A stretch of 6,907 nucleotides of DNA from an uncultured Elusimicrobia bacterium (GCA_900321055.1 ONUQ01000010.1:1-6907); one strand, 5' to 3'. Shown: positions 1 through 5,835, counted from the first letter of the stretch. Notes: generated from the sequence alone by a model not told the origin. Made by a program: numbers and translations.

Positions 1-2
1 CA

Positions 3-131
3 AGTGTTGATGGGAATATGGGCAATGTGATAAAGTTTTACCGAGCAGTATATCAACACGGGTATCAATACACTAAAGTAAAATATGTTTATAATGTTAA
101 TACAATAAAAACAACATTCTTCAAAAATTGA
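3..131 (+). CDS. Possible C-terminal fragment of an unidentified protein, cut by the window edge
   Basis: An open frame enters from the left edge and runs 42 codons to a TGA at 129-131, converging tail-to-tail on rsmA. The peptide is rich in Tyr, Val, Lys and Asn (for example KFYRAVYQHGYQYTKVKYVY), which looks protein-like, but I recognise no family. In DNA this AT-rich, an open run of about 40 codons by chance is uncommon but not rare. An in-frame ATG at 18 without a clear ribosome binding site could also start a 37-codon peptide. This is a weak call; the sequence left of the window would settle it. Confidence 0.2.
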   Translation, partial: SVDGNMGNVIKFYRAVYQHGYQYTKVKYVYNVNTIKTTFFKN

Positions 132-140
132 TTTAAAAAT

Positions 141-164
141 TATAATAAAACAAATCGGTTTGTT
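141..164 (-). terminator. Possible weak intrinsic terminator of the minus-strand operon
   Basis: On the minus strand, arms AACAAA and TTTGTT (plus positions 149-154 and 159-164) enclose a 4-base loop. They are followed by TTATTATAATTTTT, a broken T-rich run. It lies about 80 bases past the rsmA stop, in the right place and orientation to end that operon. The stem is only 6 bp and mostly A/T, so termination would be weak. The rest of 1-246 shows no other terminator. Confidence 0.3.
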
Positions 165-246
165 GAATAAATTCATTATAATCGGTAAACTGACGGTTAT
201 AAGGTGATTTTTTTGTTCTAAAAGTTTCTAAACTATGAAATCAAAT

Positions 247-1005
247 TTATAATACAGTTAAATATTCTGATAGTTTTATAAATTGTTGAAGTGTAAGTTT
301 ATCAGGTCTTAACATTATATCAATGTTGCTATCATTCAAAATTTGTGTTGTTTTCGTTTTATCAATTTTTAAAAATGTTGATAAACAGTTTAATATTGTT
401 TTTCTTCTCATGGTAAAACAATGTTTTATCAAAGGGAAAATTTTTAAGTTTGGCTCTTGCGGTAATTTGTTTGTAAATCTTGCTACTGCCGACATAACTT
501 TAGGTTTAGGATTAAAACATCCCGGTGGAACATCAAATAAAAATTCCGAATCGGAATAATATTGTCTAAACAAAGAAATATATCCGTAATCTTTAGTACC
601 TTCTTTACTGATAAGTCTGTTAATCACATCTTTCTGTAACATTATCACTCCTGAAACAAAATTTTTATTTGGAAGAAATTTTTGAATAATGGCAGTTCCG
701 ACATTATAAGGTAAATTAGATACGATTTTAAAGTTTTGTTGAGGTAAATCAAACTTTAAAAAATCTTTATTTATAATTTCAATATTTTTATTGTTTTTAT
801 ATTTTTGTTGCAGTGCGGTTGATAAATTACGGTCAATATCCACCGCAATTAAGTTGTTGGTATAATCTTTTAAAATATCCGTTAGTGCAGCTTTCCCCGG
901 ACCGATTTCTATAACTAAATCATCTTTATTTATATTGGCACTTTCTACAATTTTATGTGCAATATTTGTGTCTGTTAAAAAGTTTTGACCGTTTGGTTGT
1001 CTCAT
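247..1005 (-). CDS. rsmA: 16S rRNA (adenine(1518)-N(6)/adenine(1519)-N(6))-dimethyltransferase RsmA (KsgA)
   Basis: The 252-residue protein matches the KsgA/Erm family of Rossmann-fold, SAM-dependent rRNA adenine N6-dimethyltransferases. Visible in order are QNFL (7-10), the SAM-binding loop EIGPGKAALT (33-42), acidic VDID (55-58), an Asp before the motif IV region (D81), the catalytic motif SNLPYN (96-101), FNPKPKV (164-170), FTMRRKTILN (197-206) and the C-terminal RPDKLT (233-238). By family knowledge it dimethylates two adjacent adenines in the 3'-terminal helix of 16S rRNA during late 30S assembly. KsgA is favoured over Erm resistance methylases because of the NPKPKV and RRKT signatures and the housekeeping context. 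It is slightly shorter than the usual 260-280 residues, with a very short N-terminus. The ATG at 1005 has only a weak GGAA ribosome binding site. It is last in the operon, 26 bases after the DUF362 gene. Confidence 0.93.
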   Translation of the reverse strand: MRQPNGQNFLTDTNIAHKIVESANINKDDLVIEIGPGKAALTDILKDYTNNLIAVDIDRNLSTALQQKYKNNKNIEIINKDFLKFDLPQQNFKIVSNLPYNVGTAIIQKFLPNKNFVSGVIMLQKDVINRLISKEGTKDYGYISLFRQYYSDSEFLFDVPPGCFNPKPKVMSAVARFTNKLPQEPNLKIFPLIKHCFTMRRKTILNCLSTFLKIDKTKTTQILNDSNIDIMLRPDKLTLQQFIKLSEYLTVL

Positions 1006-1031
1006 ATAAATTCCGTATAATAAATTGTTTT

Positions 1032-2075
1032 TTAATATTTTACCAATTCATAATCTCTGGAGCCGATACCAAGTTCTTGTGCATAATTTAACTGCACGAT
1101 ATAATCTATATCAGGATAAAGTTCTTTAATAAAATCTTTACCGTAAACTTTATTTACAATATCTATGCTGGACTGATCTACCGCTACGGGATCTGCTCCG
1201 GCTACTATACCGATATTATCCAGCAAAACTTTATCTTTTCTTGTATTGCAGTCACAAAATTTTGTGATATGATTTAGGAAACTTATACTGAAACTTTTTT
1301 TGTTCTTTAAAACACCATAACATACTTCTACAATTTTTTCCTGAACATTTTTCAAGCTATCGTTCCATGTAAGTTCAAATACACCCTTAGGACAACTTAT
1401 TGTGCATTCACCGCAACCTATACATTTTTCTTTATTAAATTTTATTTTTTTATTTACAACTTCCAGAGCTTTTGGCGGACACCATTTTATACAACTGCCA
1501 CATCCTATACAATTCGTTGTATCAATTTCGGGATTAGTGTTATGGTGCATGGCATATTTACCGGCTTTACTTCCGCACCCCATACCTATATTTTTTAAAG
1601 CCCCGCCAAAACCTGCAACTTCGTGCCCTTTAAAATGGTTTAAGAATATAAAAGAATCGCTATAATAAATATCTCTTGCTATAGAAACCGTTTTAAAATG
1701 TTTTTTATCAATTTCTACTTCTTGTGATGCATTACCTCTTAATCCGTCGGAAATTATTACCGGACAACCGCAATTTTCTATGGTAAACCCATGTTTGTTT
1801 GCAAGCAACAAATGATGATAAGCATCAGACCTTTTTCCGATATAAATTGTGCTGGCATCCGTCAGATATGGAAAAGCTGTTTTTTCTTTTGCAATATCAG
1901 CTAAAACTTTTGTATATTCCGGTTTTACATAACCATGATTTCCTTCTTCACCGAAATGTAATTTTATAGCTAAAAATTGTCTGGCTTTAACATGATCAAA
2001 AGCCCTGGCAAATTTTAAAAAATTATAAAATTCATCTTTTCTGTTCCAAGGTAAAAAATAAACTTTTCCTGCCAT
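1032..2075 (-). CDS. DUF362 domain-containing 2x[4Fe-4S] protein
   Basis: The 347-residue protein has the DUF362 layout. An N-terminal segment (about 1-150) leads to the signature NHFKGHEVAGFGGALKN (146-162) with IGMGCGSKAGK. A bacterial two-cluster ferredoxin insert follows (C189, C192, C195, C199 and C218, C221, C224, C228, each Cx2Cx2Cx3CP). The C-terminal DUF362 part contains FCDC (273-276) and GIVAGADPVAVDQSSIDI. Family members are cytosolic iron-sulfur proteins of unproven function, presumed to take part in electron transfer. The two complete cluster motifs imply that it binds two [4Fe-4S] centres. There is no signal peptide. The start at 2075 follows an AGAGG ribosome binding site at 8-base spacing, 4 bases after the upstream gene's stop, so translational coupling is likely. 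What it does between two RNA-modification genes is unclear. The ferredoxin-dependent oxidoreductase operon lies divergently nearby, but a functional link is only a guess. Confidence 0.88.
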   Translation of the reverse strand: MAGKVYFLPWNRKDEFYNFLKFARAFDHVKARQFLAIKLHFGEEGNHGYVKPEYTKVLADIAKEKTAFPYLTDASTIYIGKRSDAYHHLLLANKHGFTIENCGCPVIISDGLRGNASQEVEIDKKHFKTVSIARDIYYSDSFIFLNHFKGHEVAGFGGALKNIGMGCGSKAGKYAMHHNTNPEIDTTNCIGCGSCIKWCPPKALEVVNKKIKFNKEKCIGCGECTISCPKGVFELTWNDSLKNVQEKIVEVCYGVLKNKKSFSISFLNHITKFCDCNTRKDKVLLDNIGIVAGADPVAVDQSSIDIVNKVYGKDFIKELYPDIDYIVQLNYAQELGIGSRDYELVKY

Positions 2076-2079
2076 AGTT

Positions 2080-2796
2080 TTAACCTCTTTTATTGTATTT
2101 TCTTAATTGTTTTAAAGTTAACGAAATATCGTCCGGTAAAGGACTGTTAAATACACTTTTTTCTTTGTTTTGCGGAAGTATAAATTCTATTTGCGATAAA
2201 TGTAACGGCAATCTTTTAAGTAAAGGTTTTTCTTTTTTTATTCCTTTATATCTTCTTTTAATGTTAGAAAGTAAAATCGGTTCATCACTACCATAAATTT
2301 TATCTATTGCAAGAGTATTACCTATTGACCAAAAATGAGCTCTTATTTGATTTTTTCTTGTGGTTAACGGTATAACTTTTACAAATGCAAAATTTTTAAA
2401 TTGTTCCTGTACAAAAAATTTTGTAACAGATTTTGTTCCGCTATCATTTACCGATGTGGTTTGTTCGTTTACAATAAGATTTCTATCAATAGTTCCTTCA
2501 CTATTATCCATAATACCGTTTACCAGTATATGATAAGTTTTAGATACTTTTTCTTGTTTAAACTGTTCGGCTACAAAATCATAAGCATCTTTGTTTCTTG
2601 CTATCAAAATCGGTCCTGTTGCTTCAAAATCCAGCGAGGATATTGGGAAAAGCTCGGTATTAAATTCTTTTTGCAGGATATCAATAATTGTAATACCTGT
2701 TGTATTTTCATCATTTTTTAATACCGAAACATAAGACTGTTTATCTATTACAAAAATATCTTTGTTTTCAAATATAATGTTAAAACTTTTGTTCAT
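2080..2796 (-). CDS. RluA-family RNA pseudouridine synthase with degenerate catalytic motif
   Basis: The 238-residue protein follows the RluA/RsuA pseudouridine synthase fold. It has an N-terminal strand NIIFENKDIFVIDKQ (6-20), the catalytic region PISSLDFEATGPILIARN (51-68), KTYHILVNG, a RKNQIRAHFWSIGN segment followed by IDKIYG, and a late LPLHLSQIEFILP. The family norm at the active site is HRLDxxTSG. Here it reads SSLDFEATG, so the presumed catalytic Asp (D56) is kept but the preceding His-Arg are both Ser. The usual GRTHQIR reads TRKNQIR. No S4 RNA-binding domain is present, as in short RluA/RluC-like members. The expected activity is uridine isomerisation in rRNA or tRNA, but the target cannot be assigned and activity may be altered. 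The ATG at 2796 has AAGG at 9-base spacing, and a plausible promoter lies just upstream. It is the first gene of the minus-strand operon. Confidence 0.8.
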   Translation of the reverse strand: MNKSFNIIFENKDIFVIDKQSYVSVLKNDENTTGITIIDILQKEFNTELFPISSLDFEATGPILIARNKDAYDFVAEQFKQEKVSKTYHILVNGIMDNSEGTIDRNLIVNEQTTSVNDSGTKSVTKFFVQEQFKNFAFVKVIPLTTRKNQIRAHFWSIGNTLAIDKIYGSDEPILLSNIKRRYKGIKKEKPLLKRLPLHLSQIEFILPQNKEKSVFNSPLPDDISLTLKQLRKYNKRG

Positions 2797-2826
2797 AATC
2801 CATAACCTTAAAATAAAATTGTCTTT

Positions 2827-2855
2827 ATTCTATCATTTTTTGTTTTTTATATGAA
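2827..2855 (-). promoter_or_regulatory. Probable sigma-70 promoter of the pseudouridine synthase-DUF362-rsmA operon
   Basis: Read on the minus strand, TTCATA (plus 2850-2855) is followed by a 17-base A-rich spacer and TAGAAT (plus 2827-2832). Transcription would start near 2820, giving a leader of roughly 24 bases that contains the AAGG ribosome binding site of the first gene. The -35 box is a 4 of 6 match, and AT-rich DNA produces such patterns by chance. Confidence 0.45.
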
Positions 2856-3010
2856 GTATAAAAAAGTTTAGCAAAGAAAATCTTGTAAAACAATTGAATT
2901 ATTGTGAAATATACGGATGAAATTAAGTATCAATAATTTAAGAAGATTATTTTATACTAAAGATAGAGTTGGAATTGTGCAAGTCTTACAATATATTCAA
3001 AAATTATTTA

Positions 3011-3056
3011 ATTTTTAATGTTGTGATTTTGCAAATCACAAATTTGCATTAAAAAT
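3011..3056. repeat. Long palindrome with two mutually exclusive hairpins
   Basis: Outer arms ATTTTTAATG (3011-3020) and CATTAAAAAT (3047-3056) are exact reverse complements. Inner arms TTGTGATTT (3021-3029) and AAATCACAA (3033-3041) are also exact, with a 3-base loop. A 5-base bulge (3042-3046) lies on the 3' side, for 19 pairs in all. An alternative hairpin, TGCAAAT (3030-3036) with ATTTGCA (3042-3048) around CACAA, uses the same bases and excludes the inner stem. Neither form is followed by a T run, so it does not look like a terminator. It lies about 75 bases upstream of the oxidoreductase promoter, so a regulator binding site or a small structured RNA is possible. Confidence 0.6.
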
Positions 3057-3131
3057 ATTTCAAAAGAAAACGGTTATTTGTTGTATTATTTATTAAAACA
3101 AATTAAAAAGATAGAACAAACAATATGAATT

Positions 3132-3160
3132 TTGACAATATAAAAATAAAGTAGTAGAAT
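3132..3160 (+). promoter_or_regulatory. Strong sigma-70 promoter of the oxidoreductase operon
   Basis: A perfect -35 box TTGACA (3132-3137), an optimal 17-base spacer and TAGAAT (3155-3160, 5 of 6) lie in AT-rich upstream DNA. The -10 box ends only 9 bases before the ATG at 3170. Transcription would therefore begin within about 0-3 bases of the start codon and the mRNA would be leaderless or nearly so. No Shine-Dalgarno sequence is visible before 3170, which fits. Confidence 0.75.
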
Positions 3161-3169
3161 TATGTCATT

Positions 3170-3373
3170 ATGGCAAAAATAACAGTTAATCAAGAAAGAT
3201 GTAAGGGTTGCGGACTTTGTATAAATGCATGCCCAAAAAAATGCATTGATTTTTCATCAGAAATTAATAAAATAGGGTATCATTATGCAGTATTAAAAGA
3301 TGAAAAAGAATGTGTAGGGTGTGGTTCATGTTATCAAATGTGTCCGGACACTTGCATAGAAGTGTACAGGTAG
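3170..3373 (+). CDS. korD: 2-oxoacid:ferredoxin oxidoreductase, delta subunit (2x[4Fe-4S] ferredoxin)
   Basis: This 67-residue bacterial-type ferredoxin has two complete cluster motifs: C11, C14, C17, C21-P and C48, C51, C54, C58-P. Each is followed by a further Cys (C25 and C62). It starts directly with MAKITVNQERCKGC, so the start at 3170 is natural and leaves no room for a longer N-terminus. In four-subunit KOR/VOR enzymes the delta subunit takes electrons from the catalytic beta subunit and passes them to free ferredoxin. The gene order delta-alpha-beta-gamma seen here is the usual one for this subclass. Its stop lies 8 bases before the alpha start. The start codon has no visible Shine-Dalgarno sequence and sits immediately behind the promoter, suggesting leaderless initiation. 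Confidence 0.88.
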   Translation: MAKITVNQERCKGCGLCINACPKKCIDFSSEINKIGYHYAVLKDEKECVGCGSCYQMCPDTCIEVYR

Positions 3374-3381
3374 AGAACAAA

Positions 3382-4434
3382 ATGGTAAAAAAACTCGTAA
3401 AAGGTAATGTAGCTTTATGTGAGGGAGCAATAGCAGCAGGGCTGGATGCATATTTCGGCTATCCTATTACCCCACAAAATGAAGTTCCTGCTTATATGTC
3501 AAAAAGAATGGTTGAAATGAAAAAAGTTTTCATTCAAGCAGAATCCGAATTGGCAGCTGCAAACATGGTTCTTGGAGCATGTGCAACAGGAAAAAGAGCA
3601 ATGACTTCATCTTCTTCTCCGGGAATTTCTTTAAAGCAGGAAGCAATTTCTTACATGGCAGGTATGGAAGTACCGGGTGTTATTGTTAATGTGCAAAGAG
3701 GTGGTCCGGGACTTGGAAATATTGCAGGTTCTCAGGCAGACTATTTTCAGGCTGTTAAAGGTGGTGGTCATGGTGATTACCGCTTGATAGTTTATGCACC
3801 GGCAAACGGACAAGAAATGTATGATTTAGCTTATAATGCTTTTGATGTAGCACAAAAGTATAGAAATCCTGTTATGTTGTTATGTGACGGAATCGTTGGT
3901 CAAATGATGGAACCGGTAGATTTCAACAAAGAACAAAAAACAAAATTTGAAGATAGAGATTGGATTTTGGACGGATGTAAAGGAAGAGAACCAAGATCGT
4001 TAAAATCTTTACTTATGCAAGATGGAGTTTTGGAACAACATAATTTAGATTTATTAAAAAAGTATCAAATGATACAAGATAAAGAAGTTAAAGCAGAATT
4101 GTATCAGGTTGAAGATGCGGAAGTTATAATTGTAGCTTACGGTATATCTTCAAGAATATCTAAAAATGCAATTAAACAAGCAAGAGAAAAGGGTATAAAA
4201 GCAGGTTTAATCAGACCTGTAACTTTGTGGCCTTTCCCAAGTGATATTATTGCAAGTTATGCAAAACCCGGTGTAAAATTCTTCTCGGTAGAATTTTCGT
4301 TAGGTCAGATGGTAGAAGATGTAAAACTTGCTGTTAACGGAAAATGTCCGGTTGATTTTTTAGGCAGAGCCGGTGGCGGAATAGTTTCAGATAAGCAAGT
4401 ATTGGATAAAATTGAAGAACTTGCAAAGAAATAG
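3382..4434 (+). CDS. vorB: 2-oxoacid:ferredoxin oxidoreductase, alpha subunit (VorB/KorA type)
   Basis: The 350-residue protein begins MVKKLVKGNVALCEGAIAAG, the standard N-terminus of the family. It then shows FGYPITPQNEVPAYMSKR (25-42), a region that contacts substrate and thiamine diphosphate in related enzymes. Next come TSSSSPGISLKQE (75-87), RGGPGLGN (106-113), SQADYFQAVKGGGHGDYR (117-134), DGIVGQMMEP (169-178) and a C-terminal transketolase-like domain with GLIRPVTLWPFP (275-286). With the beta subunit it converts a 2-oxoacid, CoA and oxidised ferredoxin to acyl-CoA, CO2 and reduced ferredoxin. The sequence reads most like the VorB (branched-chain 2-oxoacid) group. 2-oxoglutarate (korA) cannot be excluded, because substrate range is hard to read from sequence. 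The start at 3382 is chosen over an upstream in-frame ATG at 3310: the extra 24 residues lie inside the delta gene and are not family-like. Confidence 0.93.
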   Translation: MVKKLVKGNVALCEGAIAAGLDAYFGYPITPQNEVPAYMSKRMVEMKKVFIQAESELAAANMVLGACATGKRAMTSSSSPGISLKQEAISYMAGMEVPGVIVNVQRGGPGLGNIAGSQADYFQAVKGGGHGDYRLIVYAPANGQEMYDLAYNAFDVAQKYRNPVMLLCDGIVGQMMEPVDFNKEQKTKFEDRDWILDGCKGREPRSLKSLLMQDGVLEQHNLDLLKKYQMIQDKEVKAELYQVEDAEVIIVAYGISSRISKNAIKQAREKGIKAGLIRPVTLWPFPSDIIASYAKPGVKFFSVEFSLGQMVEDVKLAVNGKCPVDFLGRAGGGIVSDKQVLDKIEELAKK

Positions 4435-4455
4435 AAGATTGGAAGTAAGATGATC

Positions 4456-4524
4456 GTCATTACGAGCAGAGCGAAGTAATCAATAAAAACAGATTGCCAC
4501 GACAATAACTTGTCTCGCAATGAC
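4456..4524. repeat. 69-bp MITE-like palindromic dispersed repeat between alpha and beta genes
   Basis: The terminal arms GTCATTACGAG (4456-4466) and CTCGCAATGAC (4514-4524) are inverted repeats with one mismatch. Inner arms GTAATC (4476-4481) and GATTGC (4492-4497) pair with one G-U and enclose an A-rich loop. The half-element reads GTCATTACGAGCAGAGCGAA followed by GTAATC, and the other half contains AGATTGCCACGAC. This matches from memory a palindromic family scattered through many bacterial genomes (GTCATTGCGAG, then AGCGAAGCAATC, with its mirror half). It encodes nothing. It lies in the 120-base alpha-beta gap of an otherwise tightly packed operon, so it is probably a later insertion. As RNA it would form a long stem that could affect transcript stability or processing. 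Confidence 0.8.
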
Positions 4525-4554
4525 AGAAAAAATTTTAGGTAGCAAGGCAAGAAA

Positions 4555-5294
4555 ATGGAAAAAATATTATCAAGACCAAAAGCATTAAAAGATTTTCCTT
4601 TATCATATTGTCCGGGATGCGGACATGGTATAGTGCATAGGTTAGTGGCACAAGCCATAGATGATTTAGGAATAAGAGAAAGGACTATAGCAGTTGCACC
4701 TGTAGGTTGTGCAGTGTTTGCTTATAATTATTTTAATTTTGATACAACAGAAGCTCCTCATGGAAGACCTCCGGCGGTTGCTACAGGTATTAAAAGAACA
4801 AATCCTGATAAAATAGTTTTCACATATCAGGGAGATGGAGATTTAGCTGCTATCGGTACGGCAGAAACAATTCATTGTGCTAACAGAGGTGAAAATATAA
4901 CAGTTATATTTATTAACAATGCTAATTATGGTATGACAGGCGGACAAATGGCACCTACAACATTGTTAGGACAGGTAACTGAAACTACACCGTTCGGAAG
5001 AGATCCTCAAAGAGAAGGATATCCTATAAATGTGTGTGAATTGTTAGCAGGTTTGAAAGGAACAAAATATATTGAAAGAGTATCAGTTTGTGATGCTCCG
5101 CATGTAATACAAGCAGGAAAAGCTATAAAAAAGCTTTTCAAAATCAAGTTGAAGGAAAAGGTTATTCTTTCATTGAAGTAGTATCTCATTGTCCTGTAGA
5201 TTGGGGTAAAACTCCGTTGGAAGCGACAAAGTGGGTTAAAGATGAAATGTTTAAAACTTTCCCTTTAGGTGTTATAAAGGATGAGACAAAATAA
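4555..5294 (+). CDS. korB: 2-oxoacid:ferredoxin oxidoreductase, beta (thiamine diphosphate) subunit, split by a -1 frameshift
   Basis: This is the catalytic TPP-binding subunit. It shows [14 protein letters not shown] (17-30, cluster-binding Cys C19 and C22, with C52 in PVGCAV), the TPP motif [10 protein letters not shown] (92-101) and [11 protein letters not shown] (121-131). The ATG at 4555 has AAGG at 7-base spacing. The initial frame runs only to TAG 5179-5181 (208 residues) and its last 15 or so residues are not family-like. The -1 frame from GCT 5133 gives [20 protein letters not shown], then [20 protein letters not shown] and [11 protein letters not shown], ending at TAA 5292-5294. This is the expected C-terminus. 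The joint lies at an A6 tract (5127-5132), where A_AAA_AAG in phase permits tandem -1 slippage. The joined product is 246 residues, normal for the family, and its stop lies one base before the gamma ATG. Recoding, transcriptional slippage, real decay and a sequence error are all open. Confidence 0.88.
5127..5133 (+). promoter_or_regulatory. Candidate -1 frameshift site (A_AAA_AAG heptamer) in korB
   Basis: The heptamer lies in the phase ATA AAA AAG, the same slippery sequence and phase used by E. coli dnaX. Slipping back one base makes GCT (5133-5135) the next codon and restores the conserved reading frame. An AGGA (5115-5118) lies 8 bases upstream, close to the distance at which an internal Shine-Dalgarno stimulates dnaX frameshifting. 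I see no stable stem at the usual downstream distance. Loss of one A from an ancestral A7 (codons Ile-Lys-Lys-Ala) would create the same heptamer automatically, so the motif alone is not proof of recoding. Confidence 0.45.
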
Positions 5295-5295
5295 T

Positions 5296-5835
5296 ATGAA
5301 AATTTATGAAGAAATAATTTCAGCAGGTTTTGGCGGTCAGGGTGTTTTGTTAGCGGGAACACTTATTGCACAGTCGGCATTGGAACAAAATTTAAAAACA
5401 ACATGGTTCCCTTCTTATGGAGCAGAAATGAGAGGCGGAACGGCAAATTCTACAGTAATAGTTTCTAACGAAGAAATCGGGTCCCCCGTGGCATTTGCAC
5501 CTTCAGCTTTGATAGCATTAAATAAACCTTCTTTAGACAAATTTTTGCCTAGAATGAAGGAAGATGCTGTAGTCATTGCAAATTCGTCGTTAATACCTCA
5601 AGAAGAGTATAATGATAAAAGGATAGTTTTTATTTCTATAATGGAAATCGCAGATAAACAGGTGGGAAATATTAAAGCAGCTAACATGGTAGCAGTTGGT
5701 GCTTTGGTAAAAAGAATCCAAGCTCCAAGTTTAGAGCATGTATTAAAAGGATTAGAAACAGCATTTGCAGCAAAGCCAAAATTGATTCCTTTAAATATTA
5801 AAGCAGTTAATGCCGGATATAACTGGACAAAATAG
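5296..5835 (+). CDS. korC: 2-oxoacid:ferredoxin oxidoreductase, gamma subunit
   Basis: The 179-residue protein has the pyruvate/ketoisovalerate oxidoreductase catalytic-domain (gamma) signature. It shows AGFGGQGVLLAG (10-21) in the first strand-loop, then FPSYGAEMRGGTANSTVIVS (38-57) and EIGSP. Length and motifs are intact. In the four-subunit enzyme this chain packs against alpha and beta and is needed for the complete complex. The ATG at 5296 is chosen over 5281: MKIYEEIISAGFGGQG is the usual spacing to the glycine motif, it starts one base after the frame-corrected beta stop, and AAGGATGAG lies 10-20 bases upstream. The 5281 start would add MRQNN and overlap the beta gene. If beta really ended at 5181 there would be a 114-base gap here, unusual for this operon type. 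This supports beta coding continuing through the frameshift. Confidence 0.9.
   Translation: MKIYEEIISAGFGGQGVLLAGTLIAQSALEQNLKTTWFPSYGAEMRGGTANSTVIVSNEEIGSPVAFAPSALIALNKPSLDKFLPRMKEDAVVIANSSLIPQEEYNDKRIVFISIMEIADKQVGNIKAANMVAVGALVKRIQAPSLEHVLKGLETAFAAKPKLIPLNIKAVNAGYNWTK

Larger units (their letters stand above)
2797..3169. other. Divergent intergenic regulatory region
   Basis: These 373 very AT-rich bases separate the two divergent operons. Besides the two promoters listed separately, the spacer holds a long palindrome at 3011-3056. It also holds a 33-codon ORF (ATG 2917, TAA 3016-3018) encoding MKLSINNLRRLFYTKDRVGI plus 13 more residues. That ORF has no good ribosome binding site and no recognisable family, and it could easily be chance. 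No tRNA or known riboswitch was recognised. Confidence 0.6.

Noticed and set aside
1402..1665. 87-codon plus-strand open frame with His- and Pro-rich sequence
   Set aside because: It is antisense to the Cys-rich cluster region of the DUF362 gene; the repeated HPIQ-like pattern is the complement of CIGCG codons.
2401..2721. 106-codon plus-strand open frame rich in Phe, Ile and Cys
   Set aside because: It is antisense to the pseudouridine synthase gene, whose family motifs are clear. Composition reflects the AT-rich complement.
2917..3018. 33-codon ORF in the divergent spacer as a real small protein
   Set aside because: It has no good ribosome binding site or promoter and no known family, and frames of this length are expected by chance in DNA this AT-rich. 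It is kept only as a note under the spacer.
3310..3381. Upstream start extending the alpha subunit by 24 residues
   Set aside because: The extension is the +1-frame shadow of the korD cluster region and is not family-like. The usual N-terminus begins at 3382.
4305..4658. 117-codon minus-strand open frame across the alpha-beta junction
   Set aside because: It is antisense to the conserved ends of the alpha and beta genes and to the palindromic element. The predicted protein has no family-like features, so it is a shadow frame.
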